Shown: positions 11,985-25,080 of the stretch, in pieces
Numbering within the stretch: the stretch's first letter is position 1
Layout: each line of letters begins with the position of its first letter
From: Isoetes taiwanensis
Lineage: Eukaryota; Streptophyta; Lycopodiopsida; Isoetales; Isoetaceae
DNA: 64,000 nt
Assembly: GCA_021234155.1 (NCBI GenBank)
Contig: JAJEKV010000031.1
Span: 15,828,885-15,892,884, forward strand
Reading direction: 5' to 3'
Made by a program: the position numbers and the translations under genes
Notes under the pieces: model-generated
Databases searched by the model: none
Seen by the model: the letters and a program-made list of their open reading frames with translations, nothing else
What the model was told of the DNA's origin: nothing

Positions 11985-13000
11985 TAAAAGATGGAACATA
12001 ACAAATCGTATGGTGACCTACTTTCTTGTTTCTTTGTTAAATTATAAACACAAGTACCCATTCAATAGCCTCCATTTGCATGTGAAGTTCTAAGCCTATT
12101 TCAAATATAAACACCTTTTTAATAAACCAACACTTTACATACTAACACTTTACACTTTAAATAAGATATTTCTTTCTTTGAAAGCTATTTTTTCAAGATG
12201 GATCACACCAAGCCCGAATAATACATATGAAAAAAAAAGGGACACACTAAATTCGCATGGTGTGATCCACTTTCTTATTTGTTGTCAAATTAAAATTAAA
12301 CACAAGTACTCATTCCTATTTATCTAAAATGCTTTACCACTCTTAAGTACATAAGTCATTGCTCCCTTTTCAAAGAGCATATTTCTTTTCAAGAAGGATC
12401 ACACCAATGAATAGTACATATGCAACAAAAATGGAACACTAAATTAAGCATGGTGTAGTATTATAAAGGTGGGCGTTGAAAAACTATTCTATTCTATTCT
12501 ATTTATTTGTTGTCAAATTAAAATTAAACACAAGTACCCCTTCTCATTTAATGCTTTACCACCTCAGTGCACATAAAGTTATTAGTCCTTTTCAAAACAT
12601 ATATTTTTTAAGAAGGATCACATCAGCGAATAATACAATGCAAAAAAAAATAGAACAATCATTTTTGCATAGTGTGATATACTCTTGCTTGTTGTCAAAT
12701 TAAGCTTAAACACAAGTACCCTTCCTATTTGCATCTAAAATGCTTTACCAACTCTAGTAGTACATAAAGTTATTATTATTAGCCCTTTTTCAAAAAAGCA
12801 AACTACTTTATCAATAAATGAGCCGTCACATATCCACACTTAACTTCAAAATAAGACACATATATATTTCTTTTATTAAAAAGATAATCAAAGTAATTTT
12901 ACTATAGGAAGTCATCTTAAAAGATCACACCAAGCGAATTTTGTATAAGCTAAAAGGTTGGAATATACTAAACTTCGCATGGTGTGATCCACTTTTCTCT
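11985..13000. repeat. Degenerate tandem array with a palindrome in each unit
   Basis: Five units begin at about 11,990, 12,239, 12,431, 12,649 and 12,957. Their shared cores are 'gcatggtgtgatccactttc', 'ttgttgtcaaatt', 'aaacacaagtaccc' and, before the next unit, 'aagaaggatcacacca'. The last core is the reverse complement of the first, so each junction forms a hairpin. The clearest has arms 12,923-12,938 and 12,974-12,989, others 12,200-12,219/12,252-12,268 and 12,616-12,630/12,666-12,678. Unit length varies from about 190 to 310 bp. It resembles a decayed satellite. Confidence 0.75.
12466..12504 (+). repeat. Very short LINE-type 3' tail, copy F, inside the array
   Basis: 'gggcgttgaaaaactattctattctattct' interrupts the third array unit, where other units have 'gatccactttc'. 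It matches the last bases and pentamer tail of copy E, so it looks like a severely 5'-truncated retroposition. Confidence 0.55.
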
Positions 13001-13196
13001 TGTTGTCGATAGATAATAACGTCAAGTCCCTCATCAATAGTCTCCCATTTGCATATAAAATGTCTTATCATTCCAAGTTATATTATGTTTTATGAACTAA
13101 ACTTTTCAAAGAGGGTCCCAAAGCAAAATACAAACACTTAATCAATAAGCCAACACTTTACCAACAATCAAAGCTTTATTAAATAAGATTTTTATG

Positions 13197-16100
13197 TTTT
13201 TTTTTTTTTAAGGGCGACAAGCTTTATTCACCAACTAAAAACCAAAGCAACATAAGATGCAAAGGCAGGGATTATAACGGTGGACAAATCGATCAGCCAG
13301 GCACAACCACACACTTATACAAAAGAATAATGAATCTGAAGGTAAGTATGCGAGATCAGTACTTTCTTCTCTTGATCAAGAGAGGAGTGTCGTAAGCCAT
13401 AACAATTTTATTTCGCCCATTGAAGAACAATCTCATTTGCGGTATCGCCCTTAAGATAAACAACCTCCTTCTCTTCGGATTGACCATAAAAGCCCGACCA
13501 CATGCGAGATGAAAAGCTCGTTTACGTTGTTTGGGCCAAGCATTAGGATGGATAGCAAGCAAAATTTCTTTGGCTGGGTGAGACATGCCAAATAGGGTCA
13601 ACAACCAAGACCATGCTGCCGAGAGTCGGCTCACACAAGAAAAACAATGCTCAATACTCTCAACCCTTCTTTGGCATAAAGGACATAGCTTTCACGAAAT
13701 CCAGTTATCCATTTTATGGACTAACACATTGACTCTGAGGCATCTATGGATCACTTGCCACCATAAAGCGCTACTACTTTGGGATGAAGCATCTTATCCC
13801 ATACCCTTATCAAACACTTTTCCATTGTGGGACACGAAGATGCCACCTATTAGATGGGCGAGGATTTGAGAATGCAAGAACAGTTATACACGAGAAGACA
13901 CAAACGCATACAGGCTGGATATCGATGGCAATCCATAAGACTACCTCCAATGCGTGGACCGTCACAGCCATGGCAACAATGCAGCAATATGATTCAGTTA
14001 CTACATCCCATATATTTACAAACAGAACTTTCTTCTAAATGCTTTATGACATGAGATGACCAGGACTCATATACCAAGTACCAATAGTCGATACCGGTGA
14101 CTACCCATCGTCGTTGTGTCTTTGGATGAACAACCACACTGAAGGCACATTCTCACAGGTGTCACATAGGAATCCACCGGCATGGAGTGAACCAGCGAAG
14201 GCGTACCCTCGGGATTAATATGGAAAAGGGGCAGCGGTGTTCCACTTGCTGACAAGCAACCTTTAGAAAGGGAGAAGCATTGGGATCTGAGATGCATATG
14301 ATAAAGAAAGCCCAAGGAAGGAGGGGGCTTAATGGTGGCTTACTTATGAAATGGGAGACAATGCTGAATATTTGCACCAACAATACTCGAGGCCAGAGAG
14401 AATCATCATAGAAAATCCTCCAAATGAACTTTGATATTATCACCTTGCTTTGGAGGTGAAAATCTAACATACCAAGACCACCATTTGCCTTATGTCTAGT
14501 AAACAGCCCAAACAACCACGCTCCTAACTCATTTCCACCCCAAATAAAATTTCTGGCCGTCATTACAATTTCCTCCATCTTATCTTTTAGCAGGAGCTAA
14601 TAGAGCCATGTAGACATAATTATTACTAAGAACACATTTAGCCATAGTGATTCTCACGAGGCATGAACTTGATTTAGAGCGTATTCCACCAAAACAAGTG
14701 CTTTTGCAACCCACTAATGATTTCATCCCAAGCATCTGAAGGCGAGCGTGAATTCCAAGCTGGGATACCAAGCAACTTTGTGGTATTGCCATGCCGGAAG
14801 AATCTTCCATGTGGATAGTCAAAATATAGGGAGGGATGGGGCTGTCCAAGCGTCCACAAAGGCGTACATTTTGCCACCCTACAAGAACTCGATGCTAAGG
14901 AGAATGTGTCTATGTAGCTTAGCATTATGAAGATTCTCAACCTACGGCAATTAGGAACAAAAAAGTGTCATCGGCATATTGGACACATACCTCTTGAGAA
15001 CCATAGATCCATTGGGAGGCCTTGAATCATAAGCAGGTGACCTTACGGAGAAGAGGCAGGATAATGCGCTACCACAATTGTGAAAAACAAAGGGTGCTAA
15101 GGGACAACCTTGCCGAATTCCTCTACCCACTACAAAAAATCTCCGATGGCTGCATACGGAAAGGGCAGTGGATCCCAGGCTGGTGTATGGAGCTTCATGA
15201 CATTCCTTGTGAATGACTCCCACAAACCAAGTGCAAGAAGACACTTCTCTCCAAAACCCCAATCAACCATTAGCTTTAGCAAAATCAAGCTTAAGATACT
15301 GCTTTGCTCCTATGACCACATGTGGGCCCAATATATTCCTTCATATCGGCCAGCCGTTGTTGAGAATACGATGAGGGAGAAGCGGTGTGTTGTGAGATGG
15401 CGTCGACCAAGATCATCTCGGACTCTTTCTGCCAATGTCTTAGCAAGATCTTACACAGAGGAAAAGCAATGTAATGGAGTGCGCCCGGTCGAAATAGTCT
15501 TGGGTTCCTTGCTCTTTGGAATTAGAGAGATACAACTTTGTATTCAAAATCTTATCAAGGCTCCTAAATCTCTGAAATAAAATCATATATGTCATCTCAA
15601 CGGTCAGTGCTTGAAGAATTCAATTGGAAGAAAGCCATCAAGACGGGGCATTTGTCCTTTTCAAGAGAGCCACAACTGCTTTTAAGTCCTCCTTCGATAT
15701 TAGACTCAAAGCAATACGCTCTTGAAACAATCACGGCGCACCTTAGTGTGGCCGTTGCATGTCATACGAAAGGGCAATAGGTGTCGTGCAAAGAATGAAG
15801 AAAAGTGATGATGAAGATACTACTTAAGATTCACCAGATGGAGATAAGGCCATTTGGCAACACAAAGGCTATAGAAGTGGTGAGTTTCTTTCTTCTTGCA
15901 GCCGCCAAGCGGGGTACATCTATCTCCGTCCTTGAACCCACTGCAACCACCTTCACTTTGGCCGATGCTTTTCACAGTTCCATAACCTTGATGCGAGATA
16001 ATAACTCCTTTTCACGACTCCACTAGTATGGCCACAAGCGAGGAGTACTTCTAATTCTGGTACAATGGGTCAATAGTCCTCTAGCTTACGACGCTCGACT

Positions 16101-17271
16101 CTCCCATATTCTTTTGCAAATGACTTCCACTGCCGGAACTAGCGTTAAACAACCCAGAACCCCTACGGTGAAGGCCCGAGACCAAGCCCGACTACAGCCA
16201 AGTTTGAACTCCTCATCCTCCAAGTACTTGCAATTAAGCTTAAAAGTATTAGGTCACGATAGGTGATGACAATTAGCCCACATCATTAGTTAGAAGTTGT
16301 GGATTATGATCCCGGACCACGGAGCTATTGAGGAAGATTTGGCGGCAATCCCTTCTTGAGCAGGCGCACAAGTATTAAAAGTATCCTCTATCATACCTTG
16401 CATAAGCTCTGCCGACTCATCAACCATTACACCCACGTAAAGGGTGATCACCATCAATCTCTATATAAGGCGGCCATCATGTAAAAGGCGTAGCCATTGT
16501 TCTAAGCTGAATCCTTGCCACTTGAGCGCGTTTGCAGCGTCGCCAGCTCATCAGCCGCTGACGGCGGCGGTCGCTGATCCTGGCCCAGCTCTGATCTTGC
16601 GTGGTGACCCGCGTGTACTGGCGTCGTTCTCGACATCGCCTGCGTCGGCTACGGCGCTACGATTCGCGGCAGCATTATGGCGGCGCGCCAAAGGTAGTTA
16701 AGCGACCTCCGGGCGCATTAAATGTCGGCGTGGATTTATCGGCAGATTTTGGCGTCGATCGTAAACAGCGGCGTCACGGGCGTCAGCGCGTCGTAGCAGG
16801 GCTTTAATCTAGTGAGTCTTGCTGACCACTTCTATCTCTTTCAACTTCGACCATATTGAAATTAAGCCAATGAGCAACCATGCAACGTGCACTTGGCTGG
16901 AGAACCTCCTCGAGTTGCCCACAAAGCCTGCGGCGAGGTCTATTAAGCATATACATTTATCAAACCCCATTCTTGGCCTTATCTTTCCATTTGATTATTA
17001 TCCACCGCCCAAACCTATCTGTTTTGAGTAAAAAGTGACATCCACGGATGACTTCCATCTGATAAGCACACGACCTTAGATGCATGTGTGAGTCCGATCA
17101 AATACATTAGCTACTTTATGTATACATCACCGCTTGGCCGAGCATTTATGCTCTTAAGAGGCAGCAAAAGGTGCGTAGAAACTTAAGAGCCGAGGTAAAA
17201 GGGGTGGCCTGCTTCTGGCACACAGGGGAAGAAGCCACTCCCCTCACATTCCAGAGACCAACGAGGTTCAT
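13197..17271 (-). mobile_element. Reverse-strand plant L1 LINE, ORF2 decayed
   Basis: Read on the minus strand, ORF2 starts at an ATG at 17,271 with MNLVGLWNVRG, a variant of the L1 endonuclease start (LVSWNVRG). A KxPGPDGF-like APRLDGF lies near 15,635, IRQGCPLAPFVF near 15,080-15,110, and QYADD, the RT catalytic motif, at 14,967-14,981. ARNFIWGG is near 14,540, and a zf-RVT-like CPLC...EHCFSC lies at about 13,630-13,685. The last frame ends at 13,356. The 3' end reads AATAAAGCTTGTCGCCC then poly(A) (poly-T on the plus strand, 13,197-13,209). Stops and frameshifts are numerous. No DUF4283-type ORF1 was found upstream of 17,271. Confidence 0.85.
16500..16806. other. GC- and CpG-rich island within the LINE
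   Basis: About 300 bp are visibly far richer in G, C and CpG than anything around, with many 'gcgtcg', 'cggcg' and 'ggcgcgcc' strings. Forward frames (16,444-16,701 and 16,601-16,807) are open but match nothing known. The distance from the ORF2 start to the RT motifs of this LINE is about 170-215 bp longer than in the LINE at 57 kb, so the island may be an insertion. Confidence 0.6.
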
Positions 17272-17639
17272 GTGGTCAACATGTATGTTCCACCTCCATA
17301 CCAATAGAGCCACGACCTCAACCACGTCCATCTCGCATGGTTAGAAGAGGTCAGCCCACCTGCGTCCTAGAAATTGGCAAGGGAAGCCTCATTAGGAGTC
17401 TTTGGGATCAAATAAGAGCCTTCTAAGAAAATGCCATGTCATGATGCGAACCTTATGCGAACCTATAGCCTTGGCAAAGCCATCCCAAACCTATAAAGGC
17501 ATTTTGTCTATCAATGATACTTTAAACTTTGTGTAAAAAAACAATAATATGGTCATCCCCAAATTGGAGGGAAAAGAATTGACAGCCAAAACCATTTATT
17601 TGTCGGTGATTCTCGGTACGCGAGGATCTTTAGGTTAAT

Positions 17640-18156
17640 GAGAAGTTAAATTCGCGAGCTTGAAACCTTCTACGCCTCTGCGCCGGATCCGGCTCGAAAG
17701 ATTCAATCGGAGATATACAAGCGTTATTTCTCTGCTTTCGTCGCCCTTACTGGCACTCCTTAGTATTTTGCTCTGCGCCATTTTGCGCTTTCGTTTTTGT
17801 CAGATCAGCTTCTAGAAGCGAGAGAATCGACTCAGGCATGTTGCCCGTTAGTTTTTCAGCGATTTGAAGCGAAGAAGAGGCTTTATGTTGCTATGTATTA
17901 CATAATTTTGCTGCACCCAAGTTTGTATGTGTTTTCAGCGGGGGCCGGTGCGGTGGTAGAAATTCGAGGCGATGGTGGATTCTTGATAGGGAGGTGCAAA
18001 GTGTGGAAGACATGGCAAAAAGCCTTGCGAGAGATCCGTTCACAAGAAGCTTTTTCTTTTCTTAATCAGCAGGCTCTCAGCGAGAAGCTTGGTGGAAGAA
18101 ATATTCTTCCATTTTATTTGTTCTGTTTATCAGCTATGACATTTTCTCTTCAGTAA
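17640..18156 (+). pseudogene. Unrecognised coding relic with two stops
   Basis: One forward frame reads protein-like for about 170 codons. It has IRELETFYASAPDPARKIQS after a TAA near 17,647, then YFSAFVALTGTP, a TAG at 17,761, and YFALRHFALSFLSDQLLEAR onward to a stop at 18,156. The helix-forming, charged composition suggests a former protein. I do not recognise the family. It lies just beyond the 5' end of the reverse LINE but on the opposite strand, so it is not that LINE's ORF. Confidence 0.4.
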
Positions 18157-18175
18157 GTCATGGTCTTTTACGGCT

Positions 18176-18634
18176 ATGGCGACTCAAGGCCCACATGCAC
18201 AAACAAAATCTCGTTCTCACGGCTGTAGTATTTCTCGTTCTTTGGCTCAAGCAAATCTAGCGAGATGTCTATGCCCCAAAACAAAAGGGTCTTCTTCTAC
18301 AAAACACATTTATAGATTTTGTCACACTTTCGGCCACTTTACGCCCGCCGGTTGTGCAAGAATTTCATCCTTTACGGTGCTTGAAATGCCAAGAAGCAGT
18401 GTAGCTCTAGAAAAACGAGGTCGAGAAAGGGCTCAAGGTATCAAAAAAGCTTTGATAATTTTGTATGCGACTATGAGAGCAATATCATTCTCTGATGGAG
18501 AAGGTACACTTTATATAAGCTGTTTTTCCTTTCAGGTTTTTACGAGACTTTTCTTGCTTCTATTCAAACAGCGTTCTATGCTTTGGCGATGGATCATTGG
18601 TATTCTGCTTGCTATGCGGCTTGCTAGCACATAG
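18176..18634 (+). other. Unrecognised 152-codon ORF
   Basis: An ATG at 18,176 opens a frame rich in serine and basic residues, with a hydrophobic C-terminus. It follows the relic at 17.64-18.16 kb by 20 bp in a different frame. No motif is recognised. It could be a chance ORF or a frameshifted continuation of the same relic. Confidence 0.25.
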
Positions 18635-18849
18635 GGGAGAGGAAAAAAGAAGGGGCCAGCTACTTGAGTAGCCCGCGGTCTTGAGGCACTTCTCTCCTTT
18701 GCCTAAGGCTCCGCGTATATTATACCGTGACTACGTTAGTATTATTATTGTTTTGTTGACATTAAATTAATAGTTTCGATGGAAGCATTATTAAGTATAA
18801 ACATACTTGAAATTTTTTGAAAGAAAGAATATTTGATGATTGTATTTGC

Positions 18850-18920
18850 AAAGTAAATAACAACTTTTTGTCCAAGTATTTCTTAAAGTAAATAACAACT
18901 TTTTGTCCAAGTATTTCTCA
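18850..18920. repeat. 35-bp tandem duplication
   Basis: Two near-identical units of 'aaagtaaataacaacttttt' plus 'gtccaagtatttct', at 18,850 and 18,885. Confidence 0.9.
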
Positions 18921-18924
18921 AAAG

Positions 18925-21900
18925 CTTTATAATCACGAGAGAACTTGGCCGGCCAATTATATAAAGTAACCCTCAATGAGCTTGGATATAATGCATCACG
19001 ACCGCGTTACCCAAAATGTTTTCTTTGAATTGACCTTTTCTACATGGCATCGGAACCATTACCTTGAATGATATAACTTGCAAAACCATTCAAAATTGAT
19101 AACAAAAGGGCCACATCATCTATCCCGCTAGAACCTTTGATGTTTTAAAGCGAGGAGGTGCAACAACAAATATCAATCCAACATCGGAGGCTTGATAAAT
19201 GCATCTTCAAGCTAGGAACATAGAACATATCATCTTCTTATTTTTTGCTTTAGTTAGCAAAGTTCCTAACACCAGATTTGTAAAGTTATAGTGCGGTTCA
19301 TGCTGCTTGTAGAAATGAAACCTGGATTTTTCCATTTCGATCTATCTTGATGCTAGATTAATCGTGGTTCTCTATCCAACAAAGGAATTCTTCACAATCT
19401 TTTTGTTCTGAGAGAACTTAACATCCTCACAAAAAGCTAGATTGATAAAGAAAGACTTATTAGGCCAGTTCCTATTTATCCAAAAGCCAAATAGATGCTT
19501 ACCAACACCATACGCCGCAAGCACATTCTTCTATCTAACCTCAACGAGCTCAAATTCTGAGCAATACGTAACTGGCCTCATCAATCCATGCAATTCTTCT
19601 TTCAAATTATGCATCTGTAGTTGATTTGCTTAAATGAGTAAGGGAATGAGTGCAGAAGCTGCGAAATAATGGAGCAGATGTTCGAATTTTCATATACCAA
19701 GAAGGGGAGAAGCCCTGATGAAGGACCCCCGACAGAATTTACTCAATGTAAGGGGAAGATTTATGCAAAGCAAGATGTTTGTAATCAAGAATCCCCAAGA
19801 TGTTCTTTTGCCATACAAAGATTGTACATATGGTGGATTTGCTCTCTATGTACCGTGCTCGTATTCCATGCTTTCCTCTTGCCACATTCATCAAAGACTA
19901 TGTAAATTTAATGCACAAGGAAATACCCATTCCTGAACCCGACTAAAGGCTCAACATTTCTACCTTTCCCCGCCAAGGATTGGTGAGTACATTACACACA
20001 CAAACCTAGGGATTCGGATCAATTTATTGAATAACCAAACCGCTTTACAGGCTCCGTGAACGGCAAGAGAGAATTTAACCGGTGAAAAATGCAGAAAAGT
20101 AGTGTGCAATGCGCATCCGGCTGCAGGAATTTGTGCTAGGAAAATATGTATCGCGTCAAATATATCTCGCATGAATTGAAGCTACCAACAGACCGTGGGA
20201 GGGGCTGTGGAGGAAGGGAAGAGGCCGTATCCGGCATTTTTGCAGGTCGATGCAAGCCGGAAGGGTGAGGCCAGCTTTGATCAAATAATCGGAAAGATAA
20301 GGATCTAGTGCACAAACAAGAGTTGAGACTTTAAAGCAATTTGAAGCTATCCAATGCTAAGCCAAATACTATTGTGCACTTGAGAGCCCCATACACGTAG
20401 ATTTGATCTACTATTGAGAAAAGTATAGAAATTCCAGGCATGTACATGGGCGATTGGAAATTATGCCCCGGGTCGGAGGGACTCGCCACCATAATGATTC
20501 CTTAATTGGTATCAATTGGCATTACCAAGATCAAGGCATCAAGTAAGTTTGAAAAGCTCACCATTTGCCCTCTTTATTTTAAAAGGCATTATGCATGAAA
20601 GTGGGCGTAACCGATCTTCTAGGTTAGTTTTTTTCCATCTCCGCTGCATGTAGAGATTGCAAGGTTTCTTCATCTCAAAACAATGCTAGAAGGTCACTTG
20701 TTCTCCGCCTTCATTTTGGTCAAAGTCTTTATCATGGTAGGTACATTTGTGGGCCCGGAGTAAACCAGCCTTATCTTAAAAATTAATAGAGATTTATAAG
20801 CAACTCATCTATACAAGACATCAACTCTTACCTACTAATATGTGTGCTTTGTCAGTATAAGTCTTTTCTCACATATGTTTTATAAAATCATTACTTCATG
20901 AGACAATCACGTGAGTTTCCAGTTTTGGATTTTTTTATTTTTTCTACATCTTGATCTTCCTGGCCTATTATTTTGACGCTTTTCAATTGCATTCTAATGC
21001 ATTTGTTTATCAAATTGTCGCATATTGAACCCCTTTGTGGCCACAAAAATTGCTTTCGCGTATGTATTCTCTTTTAAATCCTTTCATTATCACCCTGCCT
21101 CAACTTCCTCTAGATGCTCCTTCATTCTCAAGGCTAAGTGAAAAGATAGGAATTAATATATGCAAATCAATAATGTGCCTAAAGAGATTTGCCACGCCTT
21201 GTAGCCGTTTCAAGGCTTTAACATATCGCCAGAAGGCTTCTATGTCCAAAGAATATTTATTGGATTGTTATAGGTTGATTTACAATTGCACTTCCTTTGT
21301 TGTTTCTTACAGGCCCTAGGTAATGCCTTCCAAGTGAGCAAAGGGAGGAGAGAATTGGATTTTTGGAGAAGGTAAGAACTAAAATGTTGTTCACATTATA
21401 TGCTGGTTTTCCGCCATATTGATATAACCTATCTCGCATTGGGTACATTAGAGACGCCATGCAGCTCCAAAATGTACATCGTGCTGGGTGTATAGGATAG
21501 CCCATAGATTTTTCGTGTATTATGCCAATCAGATTCATTTGAGCTAGAGTAAAACTCAAGAATTGCATGCAACTCCTGCCCAAGTGCATAAGCATTAGAG
21601 ATGTTCGTCTGCCTTCAGCCAAACAAGATTCGCCATGGATTGCCATTTATGCCTTTGGAGCATTGACCTGCATCCTCCTCAGAATGGCCTACCTGTGACA
21701 CTCGGCCGTCAAGTAGTGATACGTGTATAAACATCACCGAACAGTGAAAAGAACAAAGCATAGTCAGTTGCTCGTTTTGATTCCATTAATGATTTACACC
21801 GACATATTTGTTTGTTTTCTCGCTTGATTTGCTAAGTTGTTTTCCATGGCAAAGGGACTATATAACAAGTTTAAAATACATGACCGTGATCTCCGTCCCA

Positions 21901-24879
21901 CGTTAAACTATGCATTAAGTTTTGCCATCTTAGATAATCGCTTCCTATTTTTCGTAAGATTTAGATCCAGCTTCCTTTGTTTTCCCATGTTTGTTGCATT
22001 TCTCGTACTCTTATGGCAAATGAGTAGCGTAATCTCCATGACCTTCACCATGGACAAAGCATAAGAATGTCAAGCATTTTAAGCTCCCCAGATATTCTCT
22101 TAGAGAAAGTATTTTTTTCCAAAGATTTTCATTATCATGCCAGATTTTCTAATGAGAGCGTAATATATTCTTATCTTATCTTTTCTTATTACTTTTCTTT
22201 TATTCTTGATCTTGAGTAGTTTGGAGCAAATGTAATTGGCAAGTGTATGTAACAAGATAAGGTTGAAGATCATGGTTTGTAATCATTCCCGCCATTAATA
22301 TCGAAATGTTTAAACCGCGACTCAATTTGTCACTTCTTCAAATGTATTTTCTAGATATAGTGATACATATAAATTGTTAAGATGGGCTATTCTAAGCCAT
22401 AGTTTTCTTGAAGTAAAGCCTAAAGTACAGACATTTTTCTGTCTTTTTTTTATCAGATTTGAGGCCAAGAAGAACGGTTTAAGCTCCCTTAAAATGGACA
22501 TCGATCTGCAAGCAAACATGCCCTTCTTCTATGGTTTAATACATGGTAAATACCTTGCAGAAGATATGGCATGTCGGAGATCCTGCAAGCCTCTGCTTTT
22601 GTGCATTGTGCATAGAACATTAAAGACTCTCAATAGCTACAACTTCTAGAATGCATGGCAGCGCTGCATTATTTGATAAGCCCGTAATGCAATTTGAAAG
22701 TGGTGTTCGACAAAGGAGATGGAGGCTAATTGGAGTAAAGAAGCTCCTCTTATAATAAGTGGAGGGCAAGAATGGACCTAAAGTACAAGAATGACAACTT
22801 AATGCATCATGGAAGGTGCATTCCATGCTTTATTATAAGCTTCGGGTTTTAGAACCTCGAATCCTCAACTAGGAATTGTGTTGTGCCTTTGATATTCATA
22901 TGCATTTTCTGTTGCTTTGTTTGTTTCCATTGAAACCTTATTCTATTGCTTCAAGTGTGAATTGGACAACTCTTTGTAGATGCCATTTACTAGGAGTTGA
23001 TACTTTACCTTCATGCAGATACCATTTACCAAGATTTGTGGTGAGTTGGTGGAATATGTAATGCCGCAAAAGGATTCCTGTGGAAGGCATATTGAGAGTT
23101 CTTATTTGCTTTTTGACCCGTGATTCTTAGCCAGTAGAGGGCTTATGCGTGCCGACGTGGAATGTGAAGGTAATCCCACGATTTTTCAATCGCATTTTTT
23201 GTGGAGGTTCAAGTCTCCTGACTTGAGCCTGGCTACTTTGAGACACTTACCCGTACATGGTTGTGTAACAATGGTTCTTCTTATAGTAGTGAGTTGTCAA
23301 GATGCGCATCCATGGCAGATGGTTCATGCCCATGTATATAATATTTGTTTGTCAATGTACAGATGGTATGTTATTCTGATCTGTTGAGAGTGGATATATC
23401 AGTAGCGCAGTTTGCTATCTTGTCCTTTTTAATGATCTGTAATTATATGGTAATGCAAATAGCAGGGAAGCTTTCATGCAATGATGGCCATGGTCTAGCT
23501 ATTTTAATTAAACTCTTCAAGTACCTGCAGAACCAAGACACTTTTTTTCTTGGTCTTTAACCACCATACATGATTGTTGCTATATCGGGCCTGGCACGCA
23601 GTTATCGTTGTCTGATCAAAGAAAACACTACTTGGGTTTGAGATCACCGTCGGTAAAACCATTATATCTCTGAACTTCAAAGGAAAAATGACATGTCTTC
23701 ATCTGATGTATAATCTTACATAAAAAAGACAAGCAATTTATACCAGTTAGTGGATTTGTGCGGCAGTGTGAAGGTCGTGACATCTATCTTGGTTGCCATG
23801 GTCTATTTGATAAATCTTTTGAACGCAAGTTAATGCAAGATTGCATTTTTGCTTGCACTTTGTTCAATAATGGCACATATCTGAACATTTTGTTTTCAGG
23901 ACAGGCGATTGAGCTGACATTAGCCAAATATATTGAATTGACAAGCAAGCAAAGGTCTAATATTTGTGATATGTTTCATACGCAACATTGGCTGTTGCAA
24001 TAAATTATTGGTAATGGCATCTTATTTTCATTTGTCCATGTTGACATTTTGTCTAGCAAATGTCCTGCTATTGGGCTCAAATAGACCGTTAAATTGTAAG
24101 ATGAGTCCAACCTAGTCCAACCTTAATGAAGAATTTGGAATGCTTAAAGTTTGTTCCCACTGTTCAGACTGTAGCTGAATTTGCCTTATGTTTCATCCAT
24201 TTAGTTACAAAGCATTATCTGCACCTCATAAAAGCTATAGTTTGAACGTGCCTAAGAGGATTTGTTAGATGGCAACACGTGACTCGTAGAGACATAGGGT
24301 TAGACTCGTAGTTACATAGGGTGCCTATAGCCAGAGCATATCTGCCATAAATGCATTTGGCCTTAAAATTTTTGGACTTCATATTTTTGGAAATAAGAAT
24401 TTTGGATTTAAAATTTTTGGAACCTAGGTGTGGAGCGTATATCTATCCTCAGTACAGAATTATTAGGTTTCAAAAAAATATTGGAACTCAAAAAAATAAT
24501 AATACATTATATACATGTTGTGATAAATGTATGTAACATCAAGTTGTTCTATAAACATACAATGCCAAGTAGTCTATTTATAGAGTTAGGTTGTCCCTTT
24601 GTCATTCATAAAGCTTCCAGTTGTCTTTAATGCCTCATCTAACATTGAGTCAATTCAAAAAACCTGCATTCATCTTAATGCCTAATTCAATCCTTAATTT
24701 TATAACACCACCCACACCATATCCTACAAATATGTAGCATAATACCGTGAGGGTTTTCTTGTGTTTTGCAACGCTTTCACCGCTCTTCCCATGATTGCGG
24801 ATGTATTCAAATGGATGTACCTAATGCCGCACATCTAGAGTGCACCCATTTCTCAGCCACATTTTAGCCTTTTTTTTCC
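18925..24879. other. Six kilobases with no recognised gene
   Basis: Both strands hold only short ORFs (the longest 129 codons, reverse, 21,257-21,646), none resembling a known family. 'aaaatttttgga' recurs in a short imperfect tandem at 24,360-24,425. Introns of an unseen gene cannot be excluded. Confidence 0.4.
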
Positions 24880-25080
24880 AATGGTCAACAATCATCGGTC
24901 ACAACAAAAGCCCTTTGTGTGTGTGGTGCGACAATGGTCAAATAACCGGCCCACAACAAAAGCCCTTTTGTGCGCAGGGTGCATAATGGTCAACAACCAA
25001 TGGCTCACAACAAAGCTCCCCAGCAGTGGCGTTGAATGACAACAACCAATGGCTCACAACAAAGCTCCCTCTTTGTGGAG
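24880..25080. repeat. Four tandem copies of a 49-53-bp unit
   Basis: Units start at 24,880, 24,933, 24,985 and about 25,034. Each contains 'aatg(gtc)aa.aacc' and 'tcacaacaaa(a)gc'. Copies 3 and 4 are closest to each other. Confidence 0.8.

Noticed and set aside
16500-16806. Bacterial horizontal transfer as the source of the CpG-rich island
   Set aside because: Composition alone suggested it. No bacterial protein was recognised, so it is reported only as an unexplained island.
21257-21646. 129-codon reverse ORF in the 19-25 kb desert
   Set aside because: Non-repetitive but without any domain, and not supported by neighbours. Kept as part of the unassigned stretch.
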